DNA from: Euptelea pleiosperma
Taxonomy: Eukaryota > Streptophyta > Magnoliopsida > Ranunculales > Eupteleaceae
DNA length: 64,000 bases
Direction: 5' to 3'
Assembly: GCA_035048495.1 (NCBI GenBank)
Contig: CM068545.1
Coordinates: forward strand, 19,812,741 to 19,876,740
Shown here: piece after piece, positions 45,000-55,407 of the stretch
Position numbering within the stretch: the stretch's first letter is position 1
How the letters are laid out: every line of letters begins with the position of its first letter
Notes under the pieces: model-generated
What the model was told of the DNA's origin: nothing
Database searches by the model: none
What the model saw: the letters and a program-made list of their open reading frames with translations, nothing else
Made by a program: the position numbers and the translations under genes

Positions 45000-46739
45000 T
45001 CAAAGGTAAGAGAGTCAGTAGCTTCCTCCACCAACTGTTAGTTTGCTGTAATATGTTTTCAATTTTCTGTTTCAAATGCACTTGTGTTATGCTTCACCAC
45101 AAGTGCAGTGGATTGGCACACTTGCACACTGCATTTTCCATGAAGCAATTCTTGAGGACAAGGATTTGGTTAAGGGGAAGTGATGATATTCAGCCCTTCT
45201 ATTTTTGGTAACCAGAGAAAATCGTTTTTGGTGACTAGCAAGCACCCCCACACTTGACAAGTATCCTGACCCCTATTTTAGAGTTTTGAAATTTGAACTT
45301 TTTTCAAAAAACAGTGTTGTCAGGGGTACTTGTCAAGTAGAGAGGCACTAGTTCTCGTCACATGAAGTGAACTCGTAACCAGAGTGTAGTTGTTTGGATT
45401 TGCTTTTCTTTGATATGGATGCTATATTCGCTTTGAAAGGGTAATTTTACACATTGTAAATGCAATGTTGTAGGAATCAAGATCCTCTCAATTTAGATCA
45501 AATTGTTAACAGAAGATACGTCTGGGAACATATCGGGGATTTTGGACAAAAGAGAAGTGCTATTGTTTAGAACCAGTTAGACGATTGGGTCATTTTCATC
45601 CTCATCATGAGCATAGCGACCGATTGTCTTGGTAAAAAATAATGAGGATGAAGAGGAAAAAATAGAGATGACACGAGAATTTTATGTGGTTCATCGCCAA
45701 AATGGTTACCAACTTATTAGTAGATATAGTACAATTCTTCGTTGTAGTACATTTGCTATTATGAGCTCAATAGTCTGATATTTCAAACTGAGTAATCCAT
45801 GATGTGTAGCTAAATTGAGTACTTAGAGTTTGTGCAGTCGAATTGAGTAGTTTGAGCTATATTGCCAAGCTGTGTAGTAGAATTGGGTAGTCTAAGAGAA
45901 GAATAGTCTAAGTTGATGTGCCTAAGCTCTAAATCCACGCTTTGAGTTGAGTTGAGGAAGACCCCTTATTGGGTGCGAATCTCCCTTATGGATGAACTCC
46001 ACTTGTGATTAGACCCTACTGAAAATACTCTAATACTTTAGTTGGTTGGGTTGACATTTCAACTTAAACCCAAATGTTTATGCCATTTTTGGTCCCCTTA
46101 TCTGTTATGTGGGACACTTGGTAGGATATGCTTCTAAACCTCATGTGGTGGCATTATGAACAATTAAACTTGTTGACATGCATCACTACTCAGTCATGTT
46201 TGATGTTTTTCTACGAACATGGTTAGTTATTGTTATAGTCTAAAATTTGGGTTCCATGACACGACCCAAAAATAATTATAATAACAAGATTTACAACTTA
46301 TCAATCAATACATACTCATGAATCGATAACCTGTATTGAATAAATAATGAAAATGGTATCTACTTTAAATCTTTGTTGATGCTCTAGAAGTGTTCATCAA
46401 ATCTAAGAATGATAAATTGAGAAAGTGAGATAAAAGTGATGTGAATGTATGCTTCAATATGACAAGTGGTTAGGTTTTAGTATAGAAGCCTCCAAAATTT
46501 CTTAAATAAATTATGTGAGCTGATTTAAGATTTGAGTTTTTGTATAAATTTTTGGGAGGTCAAATTTTGGCCATTGGATCTAAAGTTAGTAGAGGATTAT
46601 GATCGATTAGAGTTTTGGTTCATATAGCGTAAGGTTTTGGTTGAAAAATGATCTCCATCTTCCATCTAATAAATAACAACTTTATATTTTATCACAACTT
46701 AAAAATGATTTTTGTTACTTTAAAATAGGTAGATTTTCT

Positions 46740-46823
46740 TTAGAGATCATCGACTGTATGGATGTTTGGCTCATTCGTGGGTGGACATACATGCAAAAAA
46801 TCAGCTTGATTAGTGATTTCTCA
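46740..46823. repeat. Foldback MITE family F1, partial, cut by a CACTA-like end
   Basis: CTGTATGGATGTTTGGCTCA and ATCAGCTTGATTAGTGATTT form one arm. The sequence then changes abruptly at the CACTACTAG end. Confidence 0.55.
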
Positions 46824-46985
46824 CACTACTAGACAAAATGGATTAGGCGTCGATTTTTGTAAAACCGAGGTCTAAATGTTGAATGAAAAAAAGTAGCACA
46901 CTTTAGGCGTTGGTTTTCATAAAACCGACACCTAAAGTCATAGTAAAAAATAAAAGGGCCCAACATAAGGGGCGCCAAGTTATTT
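46824..46985 (+). mobile_element. CACTA-like transposon end
   Basis: Begins CACTACTAGACAAAATGG and carries two copies of a TTAGGCGTYGRTTTT-type subterminal motif (46855 and 46910 areas, with AAACCGA nearby), as in plant CACTA (En/Spm) ends. The opposite end was not found, so the element is truncated or its far end has diverged. Confidence 0.5.
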
Positions 46986-47049
46986 CACTATTCGCGCGTG
47001 CCCTTATCTTGCCCAATCTCTCTCTCTAAAACCCTCCATTTGATAAGGT

Positions 47050-47370
47050 ATCTCTGTGCGTTGGTGATGGAAGGAAGGGATTGGGGTAGGGTTTCATATT
47101 TGGTAATCTCTCTCTCTCTCTCTCATGAACACCATCGTCGTCAGGAGGAGGTAAGCTCATATGTGTGTGTATGTGTGCGTTGGTGATGGAAATGAGGGAT
47201 TGGGCTAGCTAGGGTATCATATTGGGTGATGGAGGTGAGGGTTTGGGTTTCGAGTTGGTAATGGAGGGGAAGGATTGGGCTAGGGTTTCGTATTAGGTGA
47301 TGGAGGTGAAGGTTTGGGCTTCGGGTTAGTGATGGAGGGTTGGGTTTGGTTTTCGGTCTAGCACTTCATA
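47050..47370 (+). repeat. Imperfect G-rich repeat, units of about 33-40 bp
   Basis: Five to six units of the type GGTGATGGAGGTGAGGGTTT followed by GGGTTTCGTATT, interrupted by a TC microsatellite (about 47106-47124) and a short GT tract (about 47161-47177). It follows the CACTA-like end and may be its interior. No protein match was recognised. Confidence 0.55.
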
Positions 47371-48469
47371 CTCCAGGAACTTCTTCAGCTTTGTTATATA
47401 TGTCCTCCAAGCAAACCTCCTTTCTCTGAAACTCCATATCTGAGAAAATAAAAAACCATAATCTCTTTTGGATTTTTGTTGAATGCAATTGCTCTCACTT
47501 GTTTTAGGCTCCAGTTCTTCTTGTGTTGTTGTAAAAACTGAAGCTTGATGCTCATCCTTTCTACCCCCAGGTGATCTTTTGTATTTCATATGGTATACCT
47601 CTCTTAGTTGTCCTTTCAATTTGAGTTAATTAGCCATGAGAAACTATGAACATAGACATTAGTTTATCTAGAATTCAAGATTAACTCTATTCGATGCTTT
47701 TGATCTTCAGTGCAATTCTTTACTCGATTCTCAAATATGTTTCGAGTGGAAATCTTTGTGACTCCTTCAAGGCTGATTCACAAAGCAAGTGGATCCTACC
47801 TAAGTCAAGTGTTTGGGTGTATAGTCTACGGTACATAATTTACATGTTGTACAAAGATGAGTTATGATAAGATGTGCATCACCTCAAATAGCTTTGTGAA
47901 AAGAGGCCCATCAAGAGGCTTTGGTTGGTAGATTAAGAGATCTCATAATAAAGGAAGTTTATTTGTAGATCAAGAATGGATTCTGCCTCTGGCTTTGTAT
48001 TGGTTCGAGTTGAAAAAGCAGGTCCCCACCACTCCGATCAATCTAACAGATCTAATCTAAAATTGATAGTAGATTATCTTAATCTTGACAGCCATGAGAA
48101 TTTGTGATGAGATACATCAATAATTATATGTTGCAGATCACACAACTTGATTCAACGTATTCTTTAATAATTCTTGATAATAGTTTGGAAGAATTTTATT
48201 GACTAACCAAGGGTTAAATAAAGACAAACAATATCATCTAACAAATTTAGGGGTCATTTGGCAAACTCAAAATAAGTCGCTTTTTAGCTTTTAAAATCAA
48301 AAAAGTTGAAAAGCTCGTTTTAACCAACTAAGGGGTTAACGTCCAACTAAGGGGTTAACGTGGGATGGGTTTAGGCCTTGATGTACAAACTAAGGGGTTA
48401 ACGTGGGTTGGGTTTAGGCCTTGATGTACATGTCTGACATTTTGGCAGGGATACCTTCAAAGTTTGAAG

Positions 48470-48779
48470 CAAGGTTTAAAGGGGACAGTTACAACGGTAT
48501 AACGGATTGTGGGCATTGCTGTTTTTTCCGTTATAATGAAAAAAACGCTCAGGGGGAATATAACGGAAAAAATGGTGCTGAAATTCAAATTTGAATTTCA
48601 AATTTTCAAAAATGGAAAATAACAGAAAAAAATGGAATATAACAGGAAAAACCAAAATAACGGCGGTTTTTTTTTCACAAAATTTTTCAGAAAATAACTG
48701 GGCCTTTTAATGGTCCATAACGTAACGGGGTAGGTCCGAATTCGTTGTAACAGCCGTTATTTTCGTTTTTTAAACCTCG
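48470..48779. mobile_element. hAT-like element, GGTTTAAA family, copy 3 (310 bp)
   Basis: Starts CAAGGTTTAAAGGGG and ends TTTTTTAAACCTCG. A perfect 8-bp direct repeat GTTTGAAG flanks it (48462-48469 and 48780-48787). Interior ATAACGGAAAA and CCGTTAT motifs as in the other two copies. Confidence 0.83.
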
Positions 48780-49634
48780 GTTTGAAGGACACGTGACCAA
48801 CGAATTATTTTTCGATATTATCCTAATCTTGACAACCGATGATAACTGGGAGAATTTGTGACGAGACACCAATAATGATTTGATGCATCTCACAACTTAT
48901 TACAATGTATTCTCTAACAGGATTAGTAAGTAGTAACCTAGTGGCCTCTTTTGAAAACGTCAACTCTTATCGTGTATTAAGGGGAATTTTGAAAAAGCAA
49001 GGTCCAAAAAGTATTACCAAACACCAGACCAGCTGCACCTAGACTGACACGGGCCGGCTGGAAAATGATATAATTTGAACGACGACTAGACCCAGACTGA
49101 CCCAGGCTGGCTGGAAAATGATATGGGGTAGACTGGTAGAGGAGCATTAGGGAGGCAACTTTAATTAGAATTTTGTCAAAATCAAAAGTTAGGGAGGGAA
49201 AACACATTTTGCATTTTCTTTTTCTTTTCCCTCTTTTAATTGACCTCCTTTAATTCCCTCTTTTAAGTGGCCCGGTCATCACGGCATATTTGCTTTCAAG
49301 TTTGAATCATTATTTCAAGGAGTTTACACGGTGGAACCTGAGGTTGATCATCCACAATGGACCGGACACTTGAATCATAATCATAAAAACCAACTCACCA
49401 ATCAGACCACCCCTTGCTTAGGCAAAAAGTAAAAATAAAAAAATCAAGACCATCCATTGATGTTTGGATACTTTCTTCCATTAGATCATTGACGTATATT
49501 TCTACCCATCCAAGATTCACATCAAAGTAGATTTGATTTGCATGATAATTTACCATCTTCAAATAAATGAATTATCAACCCCAATTTTACACTCTGGAGA
49601 TTTTCCCTCTGTAGCTGTGGAGAGCATAAAAATG

Positions 49635-49935
49635 CGCCACCTTGCTCACTATTTCGGGCCCATTAACCCATGAATGATTGGCCCACCACTTGATGGACAA
49701 AGAAACCAACAATCAGCCTGATTGGTGATCTCTAGTTTCGTAAGGAGATTTCTAACCATTGGATTTGAATATTTTTGGATACTCAGATTGAATGGCTTGA
49801 GATCACCATTCATGCTGATTTTTGGTGCGTAGGTCCATCAAGTATCCATGGGTCAGTACGCCCGGAAGAGTGCTCCAGTTGGCATGTTATTATGCGTTCC
49901 GCATGGAAAAATGCTCCACTGATTAAATTTTTTCG
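49635..49935. mobile_element. Foldback MITE, family F1, upstream of lectin kinase copy 2
   Basis: Core arms AATCAGCCTGATTGGTGATC and GATCACCATTCATGCTGATT. It starts about 450 bp upstream of the ATG at 50088. The homologous upstream region of copy 1 (42126-42505) lacks it, so it inserted after the duplication. Confidence 0.72.
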
Positions 49936-50087
49936 TATATTGTGTCCACCAAAGTCAAAGTCAAGTCTTTGTGCAAATTATCCACAGTAGGAAAAGAACA
50001 AACTTCTCTACAATAAGAACCGGAAGATCCGAAACACAGAAAGAGAAAGAAAAAAAAAAAAAAACAAGAACTCAAGAGGTTACAACC

Positions 50088-52638
50088 ATGGTTTACTTAG
50101 TCTTCTTCCCCTCAATTCTCTCTTTTCTTTCCTGGGTTTCATTGGCCCAAGCTTCTGTAAGCGTCATAAGATTTAATATTTCAATGTCAGACAGTATTTT
50201 CTACCTCAATTCAAGTAATCCCTCCATATGGTTCAACAACAATTCAGCTAATAATAGTTTTCTATATGATAATGGCTTGATTGTGAGATCAGTCCTCCTA
50301 AGAATAAAAGATCCTTATCTAAGTTGTGGATTCGTCTGCACCGGAAACTGCGATTCCTACTTGTTCTCAGTCCTCACAATTAGAGAATTCTCTCCCGAGA
50401 GTATAGAGCAGCAAGTAGGCTTTCCAGGCCTAGTTTGGTCCGCGAATAGAGATAATCCAGTAAGGGAGAATGCAACATTACAACTGATGCAAGACGGAGA
50501 TCTAGTACTCCATGATTCAGATGGCACCAAGGTTTGGTCGACCAATACATCCGGTAAGTCTGTCAAGGGAATGAACCTTACTGAAGCTGGAAATTTATTG
50601 CTTTTTAACGATGAAGGTGCAATAGTGTGGCAGTCTTGTGATCACCCAACGAACTCGTTGGTTATCGGGCAGAGGTTGTTTGAGGGTCAGAAGCTCATTG
50701 CAAGTGTCTCGGCTACCAATTGGAGTCGCGGTTCGTACTATGCTACTTTCACATCTTCAGCTGGTTTTGCGACATTTATAGAAGCAGATCAACCACTGAT
50801 GTATTTTCAGCTGGTGGCAGATCAAAGTGCAGGCAAGAGCACCGGGCCAATCTATGCGGAATTCGTACGAGAACAAGGCCTTGTCGTGAACTTGGGAAGC
50901 TCACAAGCTAAGTCTGGACTACCTCATATCTATGCTTCGGATGATACTTATTTTCAATATATAAGATTGGATTCTGATGGGCATTTGAGGATTTACCTTT
51001 ATAGGGATACTGAATGGCAAGTAGATGTGGACTTGGTAGCTCAAGAACTGGGTGAACGTCAATTTCCTCACCGATGTGGGGACTATGGAGTCTGTAGAGA
51101 AGGGCAGTGTAGTTGCCCCAAGGGGCTAGATGGGGTGGAGTACTTCAAGGAAACACAAGGTCAATTACGCAACCTCGGATGCTCTAGAATTACTCCCCTG
51201 TCTTGCCAGAGTTCACTAGATCAGCACCATCTTGTAGAATTTGAAAACCTTACCTACTTCAATCTCATTGATTCAGACGCAGCTGTTCCAAGATTGAAAG
51301 ATCTGGAAGGATGCAAACAGGCATGTTTGCAGAACTGTTCTTGCAATGCGGCCTTCTTCAAGTATGAGAACAACATTTCAGATGGGTATTGCTATTTGCC
51401 CTCCAATATCATGTCCATCAGAGGAGGGAAAATACCATACTACAACTTCACATCAGCAGCATTCATTAAGGTACAACAAATTCCCTACACGGTTTCTCCC
51501 CCACCGCCATCAAGAACCCAAACCAATTTAGTGGCAAAAATAGCAGGGTCTATAGCTGCTTCTCTAGTAGTTATCTGTTTGTTGATTATTCTCTACATTG
51601 TGATTTCACGGAAGAGAAAAATGAAGGAAGAAGGGGAGGAATATATTAAGCCAGTGCCGGGAATGCCTGTGAAGTTCTCATACAAAGCTCTGCGTGCTGC
51701 GACGGAGATTTCAAGGAGAAACTTGGTGGAGGAGGATTCGGGTCTGTGTTTAAAGGACTGCTAGGAGACGGCACTAAAATTGCAGTAAAACGGTTGGATA
51801 AGATGGGCCAAGGGATGAAAGAATTCTTAGCAGAAGTCGAGACAATTGGCAGTATCCATCATTTCAATCTTGTGAGGTTGATTGGCTTTTGTGCAGAAAA
51901 ATCATTTAGGCTTTTAGTCTACGAGTATATGAGTAATGGGTCATTGGATAACTGGATTTTCCATAATGACCAGAAGCCTTCTCTAGATTGGGAGGCTCGA
52001 AAGAAGATTGTCCTTGATGTAGCCAAAGGATTGGCTTATCTCCATGAAGAATGTCGACAACGAATCGTTCATTTAGATATCAAACCTCAAAACATCCTCT
52101 TGGACGACAATTTCATCGCCAAAGTCTCTGATTTCGGGTTATCAAAGCTAATAGACAGAGATGAGAGCCAAGTGCTAACAAACATGAGAGGAACTCCTGG
52201 GTATCTTGCTCCAGAGTGGAGAAGATCAAGAATCACGGTGAAAGTAGACATCTATAGTTTTGGGATTGTTGTTCTTGAAATTGTTTGCAGAAGAAGAACT
52301 TGGATCACTCTCGGTCAGAATCTAGTTTACATCTACTCAGACTGTTGCAGGATAAGGCCAAGGATGACCGACTAATCGATATTATCGACAATTCATGTGA
52401 AGATGTGCAATGCCATAGAGAAGAAGCCATGAGGATGATAAGGATAGCGGCATGGTGTTTGCAGGACGAACATACAAGAAGGCCTCCCATGTCTGTCGTG
52501 GTGAAGGTTTTGGAGGGTGTAATGGAGGTGGACCCAAATATCAATTATCAGTTTTCCAATGCTATGGCCCCTTCTTATGTGGTCGATGCCCAGGTTTCTT
52601 CAGCACCACAAGCATCGATTCTTTCTGGACCTAGATGA
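50088..52638 (+). pseudogene. G-type lectin S-receptor-like Ser/Thr kinase (SD2-5 type), copy 2, two frameshifts
   Basis: Tandem paralogue of 42506-44999 with the same layout: signal peptide (MVYLVFFPSILSFLSWVSLA), complete bulb-lectin domain including CGFVCTGNCDSYLF, EGF-like region, PAN domain, membrane helix and non-RD kinase (HLDIKPQN, SDFGLSK, APEW). I chose the ATG at 50088 because it aligns with copy 1 and is followed by a signal peptide; the open frame extends further upstream. Two single-base losses relative to copy 1 break the kinase: one at about 51705 (GACGGAGATTT against GACGGAGGATTT), just before the glycine loop, and one at about 52292 (GCAGAAGAAG against GCGGAAGGAAG) in the C-terminal lobe. 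Each sits in a G/A-rich run. The three segments are otherwise open and very similar to copy 1, so the lesions are recent or are sequencing errors. Confidence 0.88.
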
Positions 52639-52838
52639 TCAACGGTAAGAGAGTCAGTACCTTCCTCCAACAACTGTTGGAGTTTGCTGTAAACCAGCAA
52701 ATTTATCAATTTGGTGACTAATTTATTAGATTATGTTCTCAATTTTCTATTTCAAATGCCATTGAAATAACTCAAGTGCTGATGCAACGGATTCATGCAT
52801 TTGCATAGTGAGGGTTGGCGCACTTGCACAATGCATTT

Positions 52839-52953
52839 ATATTTTGGTAGTTAAGCCTGTTTTTAAAGAGATCAGTAAGGCGGGTATTGAACCAGATCTA
52901 TGGTATCATCACCCACAAACTTTACCAACTGAGCAAGCTCGCACCTTCAAATT
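52839..52953 (-). mobile_element. tRNA-derived SINE, about 115 bp
   Basis: On the minus strand it begins GGTGCGAGCTTGCTCAGTTG (A box TTGCTCAGTTGG), has a B box GGTTCAATACC about 35 bases later, and ends in an A-rich stretch (ACCAAAATATAAA). An imperfect 13-bp direct repeat flanks it: GCACAATGCATTT (52826-52838) and GCGCAATTCATTT (52954-52966). The homologous site downstream of kinase copy 1 has a single GCACACTGCATTT-like copy and no insert. Confidence 0.75.
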
Positions 52954-54107
52954 GCGCAATTCATTTTCCTTATAGCAATTCTTGAGGGCAAGGGTTTGGT
53001 TAAGGTGGAGGGAATGATATCCCCTTCTATTTTTCGTAACCAGATAGTTCGTTTTGGTGCTAGTTAGCCACCAAATGGTAGTTCGTTTTTAATTAGCACA
53101 ATGCATTAAATGATAATTTGAGAACTCGAATTAATTCTATTTTAAGAAAACTTTCTATTTTTGAAAACTTGTTTTTTTTAACTCTTTCCTTTATTAGTGA
53201 TGACCAATGATAAGGAGATATGGTCTAAACTCAGAGATCAGGATCGTTGATGTAGTTACAGAGTAGGAAGGTATTATGCACCTATTAGGGTCCATTGGCT
53301 AACCGGTGGAAGCAAAAAGTAACTCCTAAATTAAGTAGATGAATTAAAAGTTTGTTATTTGGAAACAAAAGTTTGTTTGGTAAAACATTGACTTATAAAG
53401 TCAAAAAGGCAAAAAGTTAGTTTGGCATGTATTAAGTCAAAATTTCATTTTCATACAATCTTATACATATCATATTTTAAAAATTATTGATCAAGAGATA
53501 ACCACTATCATATATGTTGAATTTTGTTTTAAAATAATATTTAAGTAATAAATGTTGTTTTCTGGGCAATTAGTTTTGAAAAATAACAGCAGTACCCTTC
53601 TTTTATTTTTTAAACAAGTGTAGCATCATTTCAAACAAATCTCAACCCAATAATAGATTTCTAATACATTTTCTAACAGAAACACAATCATTAACATCAA
53701 AATCATCACTTAAAACTCAAGCTTTTTGCAGAGAATCCAACGAGTCTACAACCACATTAATTCATCTTATATGTTCAACCATATTAAAATAGATAAATGA
53801 TTCCACATATATCATCTCTACATAAGCAGTTAGTAATACGTGTCTATGTTCCAACAAATATCATATATTATTGTTCCCATCATTTGTTGTCTGTGCTCCA
53901 CGTCTACACTTGTAGAAACTTGATATTCTTCAACATCAACCTCACTAGATATAATCATGTCATCTATCACAAATGTTTCGAACAAATCATCTACAACAGC
54001 ATGTTTCCTAATAAAATTATGCAATGCATATGTAGCTATAAGGATTTTTGTTGCTTGCGAAAGTTATATGATGGCATCATCTTCAAAATAGGAAAGCGAG
54101 CTTTAAC

Positions 54108-54939
54108 TAGGGCTGCAATTCGGGCGAGCTTTAGATAAGTCAACCCGAGCCCGAGCCCAACCCGATACGGCTCTTCGGGTTTGTCAGGTTCCTCCGGTAA
54201 GAGAAGATGTGAAGAATTTAAAAATGAAGCTTTATTGAGGAGTAAGCTTGCCGGAGGAACCATCCACAATCCCTTCAAATCCTTTTGGTTGCTTTCCACT
54301 TGGTTCTCCAAGGTTTTTAGCCTCAGCCCAAGGTGCATCAATTTTCAAATCCTTTTCGTTCTCCAAGGATTTTCTGTGAGAAGTTGAAGTGGGTGTTGGG
54401 GAACTCTACTAGTTTGAAAATGATGTTGTCGAGTCAATGGCTGGGCTGTCCAATAAGACCCATAGACCTCCCCTGCTGCCACTAATAATCTGGGTGAGAA
54501 ACAATCCATCGACACCAGCGTCAACATGGGAAAATGAAGAAGGTTGCTCCGAGCGACATGGGAAAACTGAAGAAAGTTGCAGTGAGTTCTTTTGCATCGA
54601 TCTCTCTTCTCAATGGCATCTCTCTCTCTCTCTTTTAGGTTTTTTTATTTTAAAACATAAAGGAAAGAGGAAAGTGAAAGCTCGTCTGGGTTTTTAAAGT
54701 TTAAAACATAAATGGAAAGGGGAAAGTGAAAGGGCAAGGGAAATAATTAAATAGAGAAGTGGGGCTCGGGTTGATCGGGTTGCTCAATGCCTAGGCCCGA
54801 GCCCAACCCAATTTTGATCGGGTTCTCAAAAACTGAGCCCGAGCCCGAGCCTGAACACTGATAAAGCTAACCCAACCCAAGCCCGAAGTCGGGTTAAGCC
54901 TGTCGGGCTCGGGTTAAGCCCGCATAAGTTGCAGCTCTA
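54108..54939. mobile_element. hAT-like element (832 bp) inside the Harbinger transposase
   Basis: Ends TAGGGCTGCAATTCGGGC and (complement) TAGAGCTGCAACTTATGC. An 8-bp flank reads GCTTTAAC (54100-54107) and ACTTTAAC (54940-54947), 7 of 8 identical. Clusters of CGAGCCCGAGCCC/GGGCTCGGGTT lie near both ends, probable binding arrays. The middle (about 54190-54720) is not repetitive and could be captured host DNA, but I recognise no protein in it. Confidence 0.82.
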
Positions 54940-55175
54940 ACTTTAACTACCCCGAAGCATCTATTAATAACATTGTTCAGTGATGAGAGCATAATTGAAT
55001 CTCTCATTTGCAGTTCGAGGTAGTCTACCACGCCCTCTATAATCATTTAAATGATATCGTTCCCCTTTATATGGAGTCAAAAATTCAGTCGTATTTATGT
55101 ACCTGAAATCAACCACATAGTATTTTCCTGTAAAATCACATTATAATTGAACAAAGTAATAGGATGTAAAGAAAT

Positions 55176-55407
55176 GGGCGTGGCTTCTGTGCACCAGGGC
55201 CGTATAGACCAAACAAAACAGACATGTTCAAGTTATGCCACATCAGCGAAAGAGCCAAAAACTCTTGCAATTACCAACACAACCGTAACCCAAGTTAGTC
55301 GGTTACGCCAAGGAAGCGGTTAATTTTGGCTTTTTCACTGACTTGTCACAACTTGAGCATGGCCGTTCTGTTTGTCTTTGTGGCCTTGGCGCATGGAAGC
55401 CTTTCCC
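55176..55407. mobile_element. Mutator-like MITE, 232 bp, 9-bp target duplication
   Basis: Long inverted repeat: left GGGCGTGGCTTCTGTGCACC, right (complement) GGGAAAGGCTTCCATGCGCC, continuing for about 80 bp. A perfect 9-bp direct repeat TAAAGAAAT flanks it (55167-55175 and 55408-55416). It sits inside the Harbinger transposase remnant. Confidence 0.87.

Larger units (their letters stand above)
45000..50087. other. Intergenic region between the two lectin kinases
   Basis: No coding gene seen. 45000 to about 45240 is the 3' flank shared with copy 2. From 45240 to about 46730 I see AT-rich sequence without recognised structure. Then follow a family F1 arm with a CACTA-like end, a G-rich imperfect repeat, AT-rich sequence (47400-48250), a Harbinger-like end (about 48252-48325, GGGGTCATTTGGCAAACTC), a partial F3 element (48330-48469) and a hAT element. 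From about 49320 the upstream flank of copy 2 begins. Confidence 0.55.

Noticed and set aside
46824..47640. Complete CACTA transposon
   Set aside because: Only one end with subterminal motifs was found; no inverted partner or 3-bp duplication could be located.
52880..52945. tRNA gene on the minus strand
   Set aside because: A and B boxes are present, but the acceptor stem does not pair, the anticodon arm is not recognisable, and target duplications mark it as a SINE.
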